Source of the DNA: Gyrodactylus bullatarudis
Lineage: Eukaryota > Platyhelminthes > Monogenea > Gyrodactylidea > Gyrodactylidae
Direction: 5' to 3'
Assembly: GCA_012064415.1 (NCBI GenBank)
Contig: SSNU01000163.1
Coordinates: 682,001-746,000 of the forward strand
Length of the DNA: 64,000 nt
The position numbers were made by a program, and so were the translations under genes. Below are positions 1 to 11,025 of the stretch, one piece after another (position 1 is the stretch's first letter; every line of letters begins with the position of its first letter). The notes beneath the pieces are model-generated. The model made no database searches. It was not told where the DNA came from and saw only the letters and a list, made by a program, of their open reading frames with translations.

Positions 1-1
1 A

Positions 2-2034
2 TGTGAGCATAATCAGTGCTCATTCGGCTCAAAGTGTATCGACCTCATAAATGAATACCAGTGTCTATGCCCCAAAGGGAGGACTGGACGCCTTTGTGAT
101 GAAGTCATCAGACCAGATTTTATTAACCATCCATCCTGTATGAGGAATAACCAGACTTTTGATCATCAAGAGGTCTGGAATGAAAGCTGTCAAGAGTGCA
201 CATGTAATCTCGGGAAAATAGAATGTAAAATAGTGCGTTTACTCTCAAGTAACTACAGTATATGAAATATATATAAAAATATTTTCATTTTAGAGAACAT
301 GCTTAATACCAACTTGCCTGAATGCAGAACAAGAAGGCTACCCTGAGTTCACTTGCAAGGCCGATGAAATTTGCGAAATGGAAGAATACCCCCTAGGCAA
401 CAGGTGCCTAATTGAGCCATGCTTCAAACGGTACACCTGTATTAAAGAAAATTCCTTTCAAATCAGCCGATTCTTGCACATGAACAATGTTGGACAGCTG
501 CGAGAATGTCTTCCAAATAGTTATACAATCTCAAAGTATTGCGTTGCCATGAAACTGGCTTTGAGAAGGGAAAATCTACCATATGGCCTCTACTCAAATG
601 ACATCTGTAACGCCATTGGACAATTTTTGCCATTAATCAACCTTCAATTACTCAGTAATCATTCCAAGGTTGTAATCAACTGTGATTTCATTGGAGAAAA
701 CGAGAGTGAACTTCTTTTCTTGGTTAGTTTATTTTCAAATTTCTAAGCAAAGAGTAAGGTAACAACCCCATTATTCTACCAAAATAGGAGATAATTAAAG
801 AAATTAAAGCTTTCTTCTCCTCCCATCAATACTCAATGATCTGAGAATAAATTCTCTATTTATTTATAAAGATAATTTTCAGGTGAAATTTTGGCTTCCT
901 CTCATCTCAGCTTTGAACGAGAGAAATTTGAATAGACACAAAAAGTAAATATTATTATTCGTCTCTCTTGAATGGAGTTTTTCTTGAAAATATCCTCAAG
1001 ATCACTCAGAATGAGTATCAAATCTCTGTAGATTTGATATAATATTATGTAAAAATAAAAAAATTTTCTTTTCACACATATCAAAGAAATCTGACACTGT
1101 TCTTTTATAATTTGTGTGATAATAAACTATGTGTGTAAAGGATTAAAAAGCATACGTATACAGTTCCAAATTATTGTTTTGCTAGACATTAAAATGCTGG
1201 GCAAATTTTGTGGATTACTCCGATGGAGGAATTCAATAAAATGCGCAGGCCATTTCTCTATAATAGTAGAATGCATATCCGATATGAATGGTAGTTCTGG
1301 GCTTGAGAGGAAATTAAAACAAAAATCTATCTCTTCCATCATTAGGTTAACTATGCACTGGAGGAGGACGTTGTTGGCGATAGTTTGAGTGAAGATCGAA
1401 TTAATCTTGCCCTGAATGAGACAAAACTTCATTTGCGTCAAGTTTACAACGAAGACTTTGACAAGATGTCAGAGAAAAAATTTCAGAGTAAACATTTGGA
1501 ACAGAAAAAGTTTCTCCTCAGATCCCTGACTCGAATGAAACATGAGAAAACAGATAGGCTATTATTCTCGGTCATTATCAAGGCAGTTACTCGCATCGAA
1601 TACGAACCATTTAAGAGGGCAAATACAAACGAAATGGGCAAGTTCAAACTGTTATGTTTACTGCATCTCTGACAAACATTTTATCTCGTATACCAAAACT
1701 GAGCCATAGATTATTGAAAAAGTACAAACAAAAACTCTTGATTCTTAGTGTGACTTTTTCTATTTTCACTAGCTAGCAAAAATGAATCGCAACAAGCGAA
1801 ACATTTTCTAAATTTTATAACTATTATAGAATTGGAATGTTTGATAATTTCATTTTCATTTCAGAGGATATAAACAATGTACTCATTCCATTAATCTTCA
1901 TATCAACCCTAATAATTGCCCTATTGATGGTGATTCTGATTTGGGCGTACGCCAAGAAGAAACGAAATGAGTTAATTGCCAATTACCTGAAGATCATCAA
2001 TCATCAGACAACTGGGGAAGATTACAAGATTTAG
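2..2034 (+). CDS. JAG-like: Jagged/Serrate-type Notch ligand, C-terminal part (partial at 5' end)
   Basis: Four exons join in frame: 2..232, 294..722, 1346..1637 and 1865..2034 (373 residues in the window; the DSL domain and most EGF repeats lie upstream of base 1). Seen: a final EGF-like repeat (CxxxxC near the start, then CLCPKGRTGRLC), a cysteine-rich segment with WNESCQECTC like the von Willebrand C region of Jagged, a cysteine-rich extracellular part, one membrane span (starting NVLIPLIFISTL) and a basic stop-transfer AKKKR. The vWC region next to the last EGF separates Jagged/Serrate from Delta. Known family role: membrane-bound ligand that activates Notch on a neighbouring cell. Oddities: the cytoplasmic tail is only about 27 residues, and the third intron is best read with a GC donor (1638..1864). 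Introns are 61, 623 and 227 bp. The gene is convergent with P2X copy 1. Confidence 0.8.
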
Positions 2035-3466
2035 ATTTTTCAATTTTACATTCACAGATGCTACACATTCTTGACTAAAACTCTCCTGAATTATTATTTC
2101 AGAATATATTTATTTTGTATAGCTGTTCCACATTTTTATTGAATATAATTATTTATATTCCACGATTCCTTCTTCTTAAAACTGTAGTTATATATTTGAG
2201 TTCAGTCATCTATGTACCAAATGTTATTGTACTTTTAATCAACCGAATTCAAACGCCAACGAGCCTTTATCGAAAAGTTTAAATTCATCCATGGTTCCTG
2301 ATTCGAACAGATTGCTTAAATGTTAAATTCTTTTGGATGTTAACATGGAATAATCTGAATTTAAAAAAACTTGCCAAGAAATATCAAATTAGAGAAGTTT
2401 GGATGACTCTTGCTTAAACAAGATGTATATCTTTTCCCCTGGCAAGATTTCCTAGCTTAGACTGAGAGGTGAGAATTCAATAAAGCTATTTAGAAATATA
2501 GTAATCCTGATAGCAATCAGAAAAATTTACATCCTTCTTTCCGTTTCTTTCAAGTTTATTTATCTGATTCTGAAAAAATGTATTGTATTCTATTCCTGAT
2601 AAATTTTGGGTAACCAATCATACCTCTGCTCTTGAGGGTTTGTTACATTAATCATTTTGAAATCTAATAATCAAATAATGGATTGGATGAGGACTTCATC
2701 TTTAGGTTGAAAGATAAGTTAGAAAATGTATTCAAAAACTCTTGAAAAGTTCTGGAAGAGAAGTTTGATTGGACTTGTAAAATAAATTGGAAAAGGTTTA
2801 GCCTAAGGGGATTAGATGATTTTTGAAATTTTCTGAAATTCGGCTTAAGAAATAGAGCTATCCTCTAGTGTCGTTGAAATAAATCTGTTCTTATTGGCAA
2901 CCCGAAATTCTCAACGCTGTTGAGATGATGTCTCTTCGCTTTGAAGGTTGAGTTGAAAGATTGATAAAGATTTAAATCTACCAACATGTGAGAATAGTTA
3001 CTCTAATGAGTTGTACAGCGAATCGATATATTCCATAGAACTTTAGTCTTCTAGCTTTCAAATTTACTCTGATTGGATAGAAGAAATATAGAATGAAAAA
3101 GAATTCTGTTCTGTAGCTTCACTAACTACTCAAGAAATGAAATCTCATGATCAAATCAATGATCAATTGCATATTTGATATAAACAGCTATTTTTTACGA
3201 TCAAAAATTTTTCAATTATTCAAAGGCCTCAATGAACGTAATTTTCATCACCCTAGCTTTTAGCTAGCATCAGCGAAAAGTGTTATCTATGAAATATTTT
3301 ATATATAGCTGAATAAATTTGAAATGATCTCTCAAGAAAGTTTTATGTTCCACTGCTGAAACAATGGAACATCGGGAAGGGTTAATCTAACTCACTGATG
3401 ATGGATTGTATAAACAAAAATCAACTGGTTGTTTTTAAATTTGAAATTAAAATGAAAATCTTTATT
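2035..3466. other. Intergenic, tail-to-tail between Jagged-like gene and P2X copy 1
   Basis: No coding potential seen. It must hold the 3' UTR of the Jagged-like gene; an AATAAA near 2478 on the plus strand is a candidate poly(A) signal. On the minus strand an AATAAA (3461..3466) sits directly after the P2X stop codon. Otherwise AT-rich sequence with no repeat that I recognise. Confidence 0.5.
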
Positions 3467-4993
3467 TTATACAGAGGATTCTTCACTAGCTAATGGGGCA
3501 GTGCATCTGTAAACTGGGAAACCTGTTGGATTTGACAGCCGTTCAGACTGTGAACTGCTAATAGAACAATGATTAGAAAAATAAGGTCGTTTCTTCCTGA
3601 AGATTCTCCGGGCAAATCGTAGTTTAATCCGATTACTACTATTTATGGTTAATTTGGGTACTATTCCCGGATGATCAACTTCCGCATTATGAAGGTTGTT
3701 ATGGTTGTTAAGCGTGGAATCGGAACAGTTCAGGGAGTTACTTTCCAAATAACCCCTGGAATCGACACGACTATCAATGTTTAGGGAGTAGCTGGAGAGG
3801 ATGAAACTCTTACGGTGAGTTCTGTACATATTTGAGTGACTGCTGGATTTACGGGGCAAGGAGACAGTGTCCACTTTAGCACTTCGATAAACATTACGCT
3901 TTCGTGTTACATTGAGGGCAATCATATCGCACAAGACTGTGGCTATACCAAGCAGGGCAAGACCTGAGCCCAGGTTCATAGAGAATGTGAGCAAATTGAA
4001 TTTACCACCTTGGCCGTAGACGGTAATGAAGAACTGGATGCCGTAGGCCTTAATCAAGTTGCGTCTCTTCTCATTATTTATCATAAAGTGTTGGCCAAAT
4101 CTAAAGTTCCAACCGCGTGCTACTTTTGATACTGACTCATCTAGCCTTCTAAAGGTGTATTTGGGTAGACATTCTTCCTCTTTATAATCCAAATTACAGT
4201 TCCACTCAATGTGGATGGAAACCATCCCACCATACTTCCAAATTCCGGTGTTGTTCGCCTGTGTGTACTTTAGAATGTCACCAATGCGAAAGATTGGACA
4301 AAACATGTTCTTCTCATGATCCGGGTCATAGCGGCAAGTCTGGAGAAATCTCTTGTCCATCCAGGAGAGAACGTTCCTCCTCTTGACACCGTACCGAGGA
4401 AACTCGATACTGTTCTTCAGCATTACAGTAAAGTTTTCAGCAGTACTGATCAAATGTTGCTCAGGAAGTTTGTCATTTTCCGTAGGACACCAGCCAACAA
4501 TTTCACATGTTTTTGTATTATTCCTCTGGGTGGAGTTGATACACTTGCCTGTCCTCTTTCCGCTGCCGATCATAAATAGCTGGTCTTTAACGCAGTCTTC
4601 ATTAGAGTTGCATTTGGCTGTGTATACATCTAGGGACTCATCGCAAGTAGAGTTCTTTTGGCCGGGGGTAACTATGAGATTTGTCATTATGAAGAAGGCT
4701 GCATTCTGCTGGGGTGGTATAACATAGTCAGCAGCATCGAATAGCTGTCCATGAATATTCGTCTCTGGATTGTCAACTAGGGCAATGCCTTTGAGTTTTG
4801 CTGTAACTCCGGAGACTGCATGATCAAGGTACTGATAGCCCTTTTCACGTATCATGACCCAGAATATTATGTAGAAGATAATTCCTATTTGAATGGAACG
4901 AAAGAAGGCACCCACAGTCTTGGAATGAATCTTGACAACTTTTTGTGTTTCATAACCAAGAAACGAAGAGATTAATGATCGCCAAAGCGACAT
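3467..4993 (-). CDS. P2RX-like: P2X receptor-like ATP-gated cation channel, copy 1, intronless
   Basis: Single open frame of 508 residues, a normal P2X length with a long tail. Seen: the N-terminal Tyr-x-Thr-x-Lys site (YETQK, residues 14-18), TM1 at about 30-48, the ATP-contacting lysines of TAKLKG (K66, K68), ten ectodomain cysteines as in the family, the NFR motif in WNFRFG, the later ATP-site lysine in NLIKAYG, the GKF motif before TM2, TM2 ending LLGIATVLCDM, and the YxxxK trafficking motif (YRSAK) just inside. The serine-rich cytoplasmic tail of about 140 residues is unlike copy 2. Family role: trimeric, ATP-opened, Ca2+-permeable channel of the plasma membrane. The start is the ATG giving MSLWRS, which aligns with MTVWKS of copy 2. 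Vertebrate P2X genes have about a dozen introns; this one has none. It looks intact, not a pseudogene. Confidence 0.93.
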   Translation of the reverse strand: MSLWRSLISSFLGYETQKVVKIHSKTVGAFFRSIQIGIIFYIIFWVMIREKGYQYLDHAVSGVTAKLKGIALVDNPETNIHGQLFDAADYVIPPQQNAAFFIMTNLIVTPGQKNSTCDESLDVYTAKCNSNEDCVKDQLFMIGSGKRTGKCINSTQRNNTKTCEIVGWCPTENDKLPEQHLISTAENFTVMLKNSIEFPRYGVKRRNVLSWMDKRFLQTCRYDPDHEKNMFCPIFRIGDILKYTQANNTGIWKYGGMVSIHIEWNCNLDYKEEECLPKYTFRRLDESVSKVARGWNFRFGQHFMINNEKRRNLIKAYGIQFFITVYGQGGKFNLLTFSMNLGSGLALLGIATVLCDMIALNVTRKRNVYRSAKVDTVSLPRKSSSHSNMYRTHRKSFILSSYSLNIDSRVDSRGYLESNSLNCSDSTLNNHNNLHNAEVDHPGIVPKLTINSSNRIKLRFARRIFRKKRPYFSNHCSISSSQSERLSNPTGFPVYRCTAPLASEESSV

Positions 4994-7900
4994 TCCTCTC
5001 TCACTGAATCTCGTCAGTCTGATAATTTTAATTTCACTGCTTCCATGAAATTAATTATCCATGCTTGATAACATCCGAGTGTCTCTCTCTACCTTTTATT
5101 CCCGTCTCAATATATGGACAGATTGATCTAATATAAAATTATAAAATTCATAATATTGCACTAAAAATAATAGATCCCATCCTTGGAGAGAACCAATGAA
5201 AGCTTAGAGAATTTTTCTCTATCATCTTTACAACTGTATGATCTGTCTCTGATTCGTTCATCTCAAGATCTCTTCTCATTTTCTTGAGAAAACTCTTTTC
5301 CTGGATTAATTTGGCCCTCCAAAACATTAATTTAAATATATTAGCTTAAATGCCCAAAACAAAGAAATTTTCTTCAAAATTAATATCAAAAATACAAGGC
5401 CAAATCGCTGTTTTTTATTATTAAACGAAAAGAAAAGTCTTCTAGCCTCTTCAATAAGCTTAATCTTTCTGTTCAACTTCTTATCTGACCAATTTTAAGG
5501 TAAGAAGATGGTAAAATATATGTTTAACAGGTTCTTTTTATCACAGTAACCACAACTTTTGATTTTAAAATATTACAAAATTCGAAAAATAGATAATCAG
5601 AAATTCTTTATACGTGAATCCCAACTTGATCTAAATAAATTCCAATGGATAAATTTATGCATGTCAGGAAAGAGATAAGCAAACTAGAGTCCAATGTTTG
5701 TAAAATAAAATATTATATATTGAAGAAATGGGGAATAAAATTTTCTCTTTTTTCCAGAAGATAAACATGAAGTATTTCTCTTAATGCATTGCTTATGAGG
5801 ATCTCGTGCATGAGTTATGAATAAAGATTTGCCTATGTCCACTCTCTCTTCTTTATGAAGAGAAAAAAACTTTTCTTCTTTCATTAATTTTCCTCTCTGG
5901 GATGGCAGTGGAACTCATTGTTTATCATAATACAGAGACAATGACGAAATTGATCACCTCCAAATCAATGCACTCCTTCTCAAGGATCATGGATATGCGA
6001 ATGTAATATGAACATTAACATTCATCTTGCCAGTGGGGATCAATATTCAAATTCATGGCAGCGGGAAAATAAATTTCCATAAATTTTTTCGTGAATTTGC
6101 GACAAAATTTTTCATTCAGGCAACTATAAAGCAATATGGGTATCAATCTTTTGTCCTGAATATTTGATGAATCGATCCAAAAATATGAATATTCACAGTA
6201 GTTCTTGTCTAAAATATAATCTGCCAACAATATCATTACAAGAACAAGGCTCCTTCTTGATTAATACAAATCTCAAAAATTTATTAGAGGAAAGAATAGC
6301 ATTGATATTTTTTCTGATCTTTAACAAATGAAAGTTGATATTGAAAACAAGAATTAGCGTATAATGCACCAATTTTAAAAATCTCAAAATTCAATCTGTG
6401 GAAGAAGGTTCTTCTATCATCTTTTTGCGGTAATATTTTTCTGAGTTCTATTCTCCAAACTCGTACATACGATGTATATAATATCACATATTTTCTTCAG
6501 ACTTAGTTACATGCTTGAACAAGAGAAGTTCCCAAAAAAGTAAAAAGAATACAATATTGAAACTACTGAGAGATGGAAAAAACAACTACACTTTGATGAG
6601 AAATAATTCTGACACTCATTACTCTGGGCAACAGGGAGTTCATTTATTAAATGAATAAAAAAAACATGGAATCATCTGATCGTTTTTCTACTTGTATTCA
6701 TAACAATATTTGTTGTTTTCTATTCAAATACGTATATTTGTACTGTATTTAATAAAATATATTTAATGCAATGGTACTAAAAATATCTTCTGTATTAAGC
6801 TAACAGAATTATGGGAATTGTTATTAAAGTCACAAACCTGGCTTGTCTGACTTGATTCTAACGAATAATTGTAAAAAAGAAAGGCGATGCCCAAATTTGT
6901 TGAGGGGTAAGCACTATATTTCAGGCATACTCATCAGTCTCTACATGCCAATATAAGTACATTTTATGATTACAATAGCCTGATTTGATTGGTTAGCCTC
7001 TCAAAGGTGTAAGTAATATAGACAAAATAATAAAAAAAACTCATAGTTTTATCCTTGAAAAAATCTAGACGCGTGATCAAACATTGTCTTTTTCGATACC
7101 ATTAAAAAAAACACGAAAACATATGGGTTTTATAGGGAAAATAGTTAGTTTTCGATCATCTTAATAATGAAATTAAGCCTGGGAAAAGTTGAAAAATTTG
7201 GCCTACTCTACTGATTATTCTCTCTTCTACTAGATAGGAGGTATTCTCTCACGAAGAAATTTAAGAGCACCTTTGGATTTCTACTCTAATCAATGGTACT
7301 CTTTTAGAAATTTTTATTGTAAAACTATCGGCCTCTTTATGCAGCAATGTCTAGTCTTAATGACTTGCTATGCATTAAAAAATATAAATCAAAATGTACG
7401 AATGATGATTATGAAGTATTGATCTGTTTTACATCATTAAAAGTCAAATCACTAACTACTACTCTCGTTTCTATTCACTCCTGTTCTCTGTTCACTTCTA
7501 CTATACTGATCTGATGATCTGAAATATAAACAAAGGGGGTAATCCAACAAGAGAGAGGGTATATTTCATCGGAATGTAATTCTATGAAGTAAAGAAGTAA
7601 AAGACAAGTCCCGTGTGCAGTGTAAAGGATTACTTTTAGACATATCAAGAGTAATTAGAATAATTTTTTTGCTGTTACGATTGAATCATTTGACCTAATT
7701 AACAATCATATCTACGTTAAAGTATCTTTTGCAGATCACTGGCTAATTTAATGATGATTTTAGGATTTTCTGATTTTCCTAACACTTATCAATGTTGAGA
7801 AAATCTCAAAGCAGGATCAAAACTCTGAGTCATTGGGATTTCGATGCTGGTCAAAATTCAATAGCTCATCTAAAAAAGAGGTGCAGAGTGCTAAGCCTTT

Positions 7901-8322
7901 CACTGGTGGCTCTGGAGAACATCTTGGTTAGGTCTGGGATTTCGGGAGCTACATTCAAAAGCTGTTTGGTGTTTTGTCGACTACAAAATATAATTAAAGT
8001 TGCTCATTAAATTTCTTCATTTTATTGGTTGCCTCTAAGCTTTATTCATTATATGATCATCATAAATCTATTGTACTCCGGAATCGAGTACTCCTCTAAT
8101 TTGTGGCATTCATCATCATATATCAATTTTCTTTTTATTCATCCTAACAGGGGGAAAGAAATTCGTCTTGGTTTCTCCGAGGAAACTTCCTTTTTCTGTC
8201 GTTTATTTCTTGAATATAAAGTTAATTAATTAATTAATTCAATGTTAAAATCAAAAATGTTTGAACAAGAATCACGAAATCACTTACCTTTTCTGCGAAC
8301 TTAAGAGGGCTAACCTATATAA
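4994..8322. other. Gene-free AT-rich region upstream of P2X copy 1
   Basis: Should contain the P2X copy 1 promoter and 5' UTR near 5.0 kb, but I can point to no specific element. Open frames here are short, low in complexity and have no family resemblance. No RNA gene or clear transposon end was seen. Confidence 0.4.
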
Positions 8323-8502
8323 CATTTGCCCCCTCTTGTTATGCAGTAATTTTTCTGAAAGACAAAGAGTCTAAGGGCTTTTTAACATTGATGAAATGAA
8401 AACGAATTCCTTGCGGTGAGTTTTTGTGTAATAAAAAGACCAACACGATTCAAAGTAAACTTGGAGAGAAATAAGAGGGGGCTACTGTTCTCTAATTTAA
8501 CC
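8323..8502 (+). repeat. Dispersed, formerly coding repeat (pairs with 18579..18722)
   Basis: This segment matches, in inverted orientation, 18579..18722. Both encode the stretch AVIFLKDKESKGFL in the sense direction of the repeat, followed after a variable gap by TRFKVNLERNKR (disrupted here). The 8.3-kb copy carries about 45 bp of different sequence in the middle where the other has about 8. Conservation at the protein level points to a decayed mobile-element coding region, but I do not recognise the family. Confidence 0.6.
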
Positions 8503-9255
8503 CTAAAAAAATTCCAGCCTTTTTACCAAATCCAATTTTGTGAAAAATAATGCCTGATGACGAAGGGATCTTCATGAGGAATTAGAAGTGAATATTCAGT
8601 GATTAAGCTTATATTTGACCGGGTCTCATCAGACTATTACACATATATTACGGATATTTAAATTTATGAGAAAATGCAGATTCCTCTTATTGGTTCAAAT
8701 AGTTTTTAGGGGTAAGGGTTGTAAAAATGTAATATAGACTCCAATTACAAGTTTATCGATTTATAACTATTTACTTTATCACTATTCATACTGCACACAA
8801 TAGAATTTTGAAATTTGTCATCAAAGTAAAAAAAATAAAACTGAGATCACGAGGAAGAAAGGATGTGACGATTGGACAGAGCGCTTTCGGTAAATCAATT
8901 TAGATTAGAATTCTCCCTCGTTCCAGATCACCTTGAAAATTGAAATTCATCTTGGAATATTTATAGATATTATTTCCTTGGACTTTTCTTCAAACTACCA
9001 ATGCTCACTTCAGTCCAATACAGTATGATGCATAAGGTAATAACTAATTTGCTTCTTCAAAAAACTAAAGTATCTATGTATCTAAAATTAAAAATTATGA
9101 ATATTTCACTAAATTATCAAACGTGGGAACTAAGCTCAAATCTGTTTTTGGAGTTAAGCTTTCTACGTGGCATTCTGATGAAATCCTTTTGGGTTTCTGT
9201 AAACTTAGATTTCTCAAGAACAAAATCTTTTGTTAAAACAGGGCTTGCTACCTAT

Positions 9256-9766
9256 TAGACTTCGTAAAAAAATGATGAAATTTCGTACGATGAAATTTCG
9301 TAAAACTGATGAAACCGCCTGTAATTTTGTTTAAATAATCTTCAATCTATTTCTAAATCATTCCACCATGTCTGGCTGAGTCAACTCTTTAAATGATTCT
9401 TGTATCGTATAAACAAAAATTTCGGAAATTTCCAAATTTTGAACGTTCTTAATATTCTCTCGATTTATATTTTCATTAAAACTGTCTTAATCTTTTACAT
9501 TCAAAATCCAAGAAATGAAAAACTATTTAAATAAAATCTTTAAACTATTTATAACTGCATAAAGTTAACAAAATCGAATATAATTAAAGTAAAAAACGTT
9601 CGAAATTTGAAAATTTCCGAAATATTGTTTATATGATACAAGAATCATTTGACTCATGTCAAACATTGACTCAGCCAGACATGGTGGAATGATTTAGAAA
9701 TAGCTCAAAGATTATTACAAAATTACAGGCGGTTTCATCAGTTTTACGAAATTTCATCCAAGTCTA
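9256..9766. mobile_element. Palindromic MITE-like element with long inverted repeats
   Basis: Left arm 9256..9450 and right arm about 9593..9766 are reverse complements with modest divergence. Shared landmarks are AAACTGATGAAACCGCC, ACCATGTCTGGCTGAGTCAA and GGAAATTTCCAAA-like blocks. Only about 140 bp of AT-rich spacer separates the arms, so the whole element can fold into one long hairpin. No coding capacity. A non-autonomous DNA transposon of foldback or MITE type is the simplest reading; target-site duplications were not resolved. Confidence 0.7.
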
Positions 9767-10285
9767 CTACCTGTAATAGGAAAAAAGAATGTCAGAAAAG
9801 AAGGTTTACTTGTAAGTGTAGTCAGACCATAATTTGTCTTTAATAAATAAATTATTATTCAATTTAGACATATATTTTCAGTTTCTAAAACTTTTTCGAG
9901 ATATCCGATATTCACACTGGTTTTTTTTCTAACAATAAATATTGATGCAGTTAAATACAAATGCGAAACGTGTTAAAATTGAGCTAGATATCCACTTCAT
10001 TTTTCTTTCTCTAAAGTTAAGTTGAAAACAAGTGAGCAAGGAGCGAACGAGAAAGAGAACGGGAAGATGGAACGACGGAGTTATCTTTCTTTTCTTACTC
10101 AAACTCTTTGATTTTGTCTTTTTCTGCTTCACATATTTCTCTCTACATACTGAGATATGAATGAATAGAATTTCGTCAAGAATGAGAACATTTATGAGTA
10201 GGTCCTCAAAAATAGCATATTCCAGGTGGTTAAAGCCAAGATTCCCACAAAACTTACAACACAATAAACTTGATTTCATTTTGGA

Positions 10286-10597
10286 AAATTTTAAAATTCG
10301 AGATGGTGCGATTTTTGAAAATTTTTTAAACTTTGAGTTTAAAATTTTTGTTGATTTCAAGGTTTGAGAGGAATCAAGCTTTATTTTTCGGGATCATCAT
10401 TAGATAGATATTTACTCTTATTCTTTTCTTTTTAAACACATCATTTACGTGCGAATGTCTACTTCATATTTTTCGATCATTTTTACTGCTTGGAAATTGT
10501 TAAACTAGGGTGATCCAAGATCATTTCAAAATGACGGGACTTTTTCAGCACAAAGTTTAAAAAAATTAAAAAATCGCGCCATCTCGAATTTTAAAAT
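10286..10597. repeat. Short inverted repeat pair (10286..10334 / 10551..10597)
   Basis: The arms share AAAATTCGAGATGG, a GCGATTTTT-like block and a TTTTTTAAACTTTG block in opposite orientation, about 215 bp apart. It lies directly upstream of a Penelope-like endonuclease remnant and may be part of that element or an independent small MITE. Confidence 0.55.
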
Positions 10598-10646
10598 GTC
10601 TCTAAAACTATTTTTCAAATTTCTTTTTTCCCAAATTCATCGAGAA

Positions 10647-11025
10647 TAGCTTTAATTACTATTTGTGACTGCGGAGCTTCTTATATAGAACACACGATTA
10701 GGAAATTACCAACCAGGTCAAATGATCATCTTAAGAAGGATACACATCAAACAGGAAAATCATGAGGCTTCAATTTCTCAATTTTGTATTAAAATGCCGG
10801 TGATGACAGCACAGATTTGTGGGTGAAGGAGAAATTCTTCATCAATCACTTTAAACCAAACCTGTGTGTTCAGGAAAATTACTCTCATAATCTACAATTA
10901 CCATGGCCTATGTGAGCTTAAATTTTAACCATAACTCAATTTTAAACTGTTATCATCATCTATAAAAAAATGTACATTAAGTGAATAAAATCTTCATCTT
11001 CTATAACTATTCAAATACTATTTGT
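10647..11025 (+). pseudogene. Penelope-like element remnant: GIY-YIG endonuclease and 3' tail
   Basis: Broken plus-strand frame containing TICDCGASYIEHTIRKLPTR followed by SNDHLKKDTHQ, the signature of the GIY-YIG endonuclease at the C-terminus of Penelope-like retroelements (Cys-x-Cys-Gly-x-x-Tyr-Ile, then Arg...Arg...His). In the intact domain YIG is expected where YIE is seen. Further on, EKFFINHFKPNL matches the downstream part of such domains. Stop codons interrupt the frame. The trailing sequence (about 10960..11020) has a second copy at about 41873..41930, which suggests it is the element's 3' end. Confidence 0.65.

Noticed and set aside
1127..1441. 104-codon minus-strand frame across the Jagged exon 3 acceptor
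   Set aside because: Antisense shadow of the exon; the plus strand has the supported splice frame.
4316..4727. Plus-strand open frames conserved in both P2X copies (also 23050..23461)
   Set aside because: They are antisense to the most conserved P2X segment. Their conservation follows from the sense protein, and codon pattern and family content are absent.
9300..9325. CTGATGAAAC string as a hammerhead ribozyme core in a PLE context
   Set aside because: No stem II between CTGATGA and GAAA and no matching stems I or III. Other CTGATGA hits (7513, 14003, 41863) fail as well.
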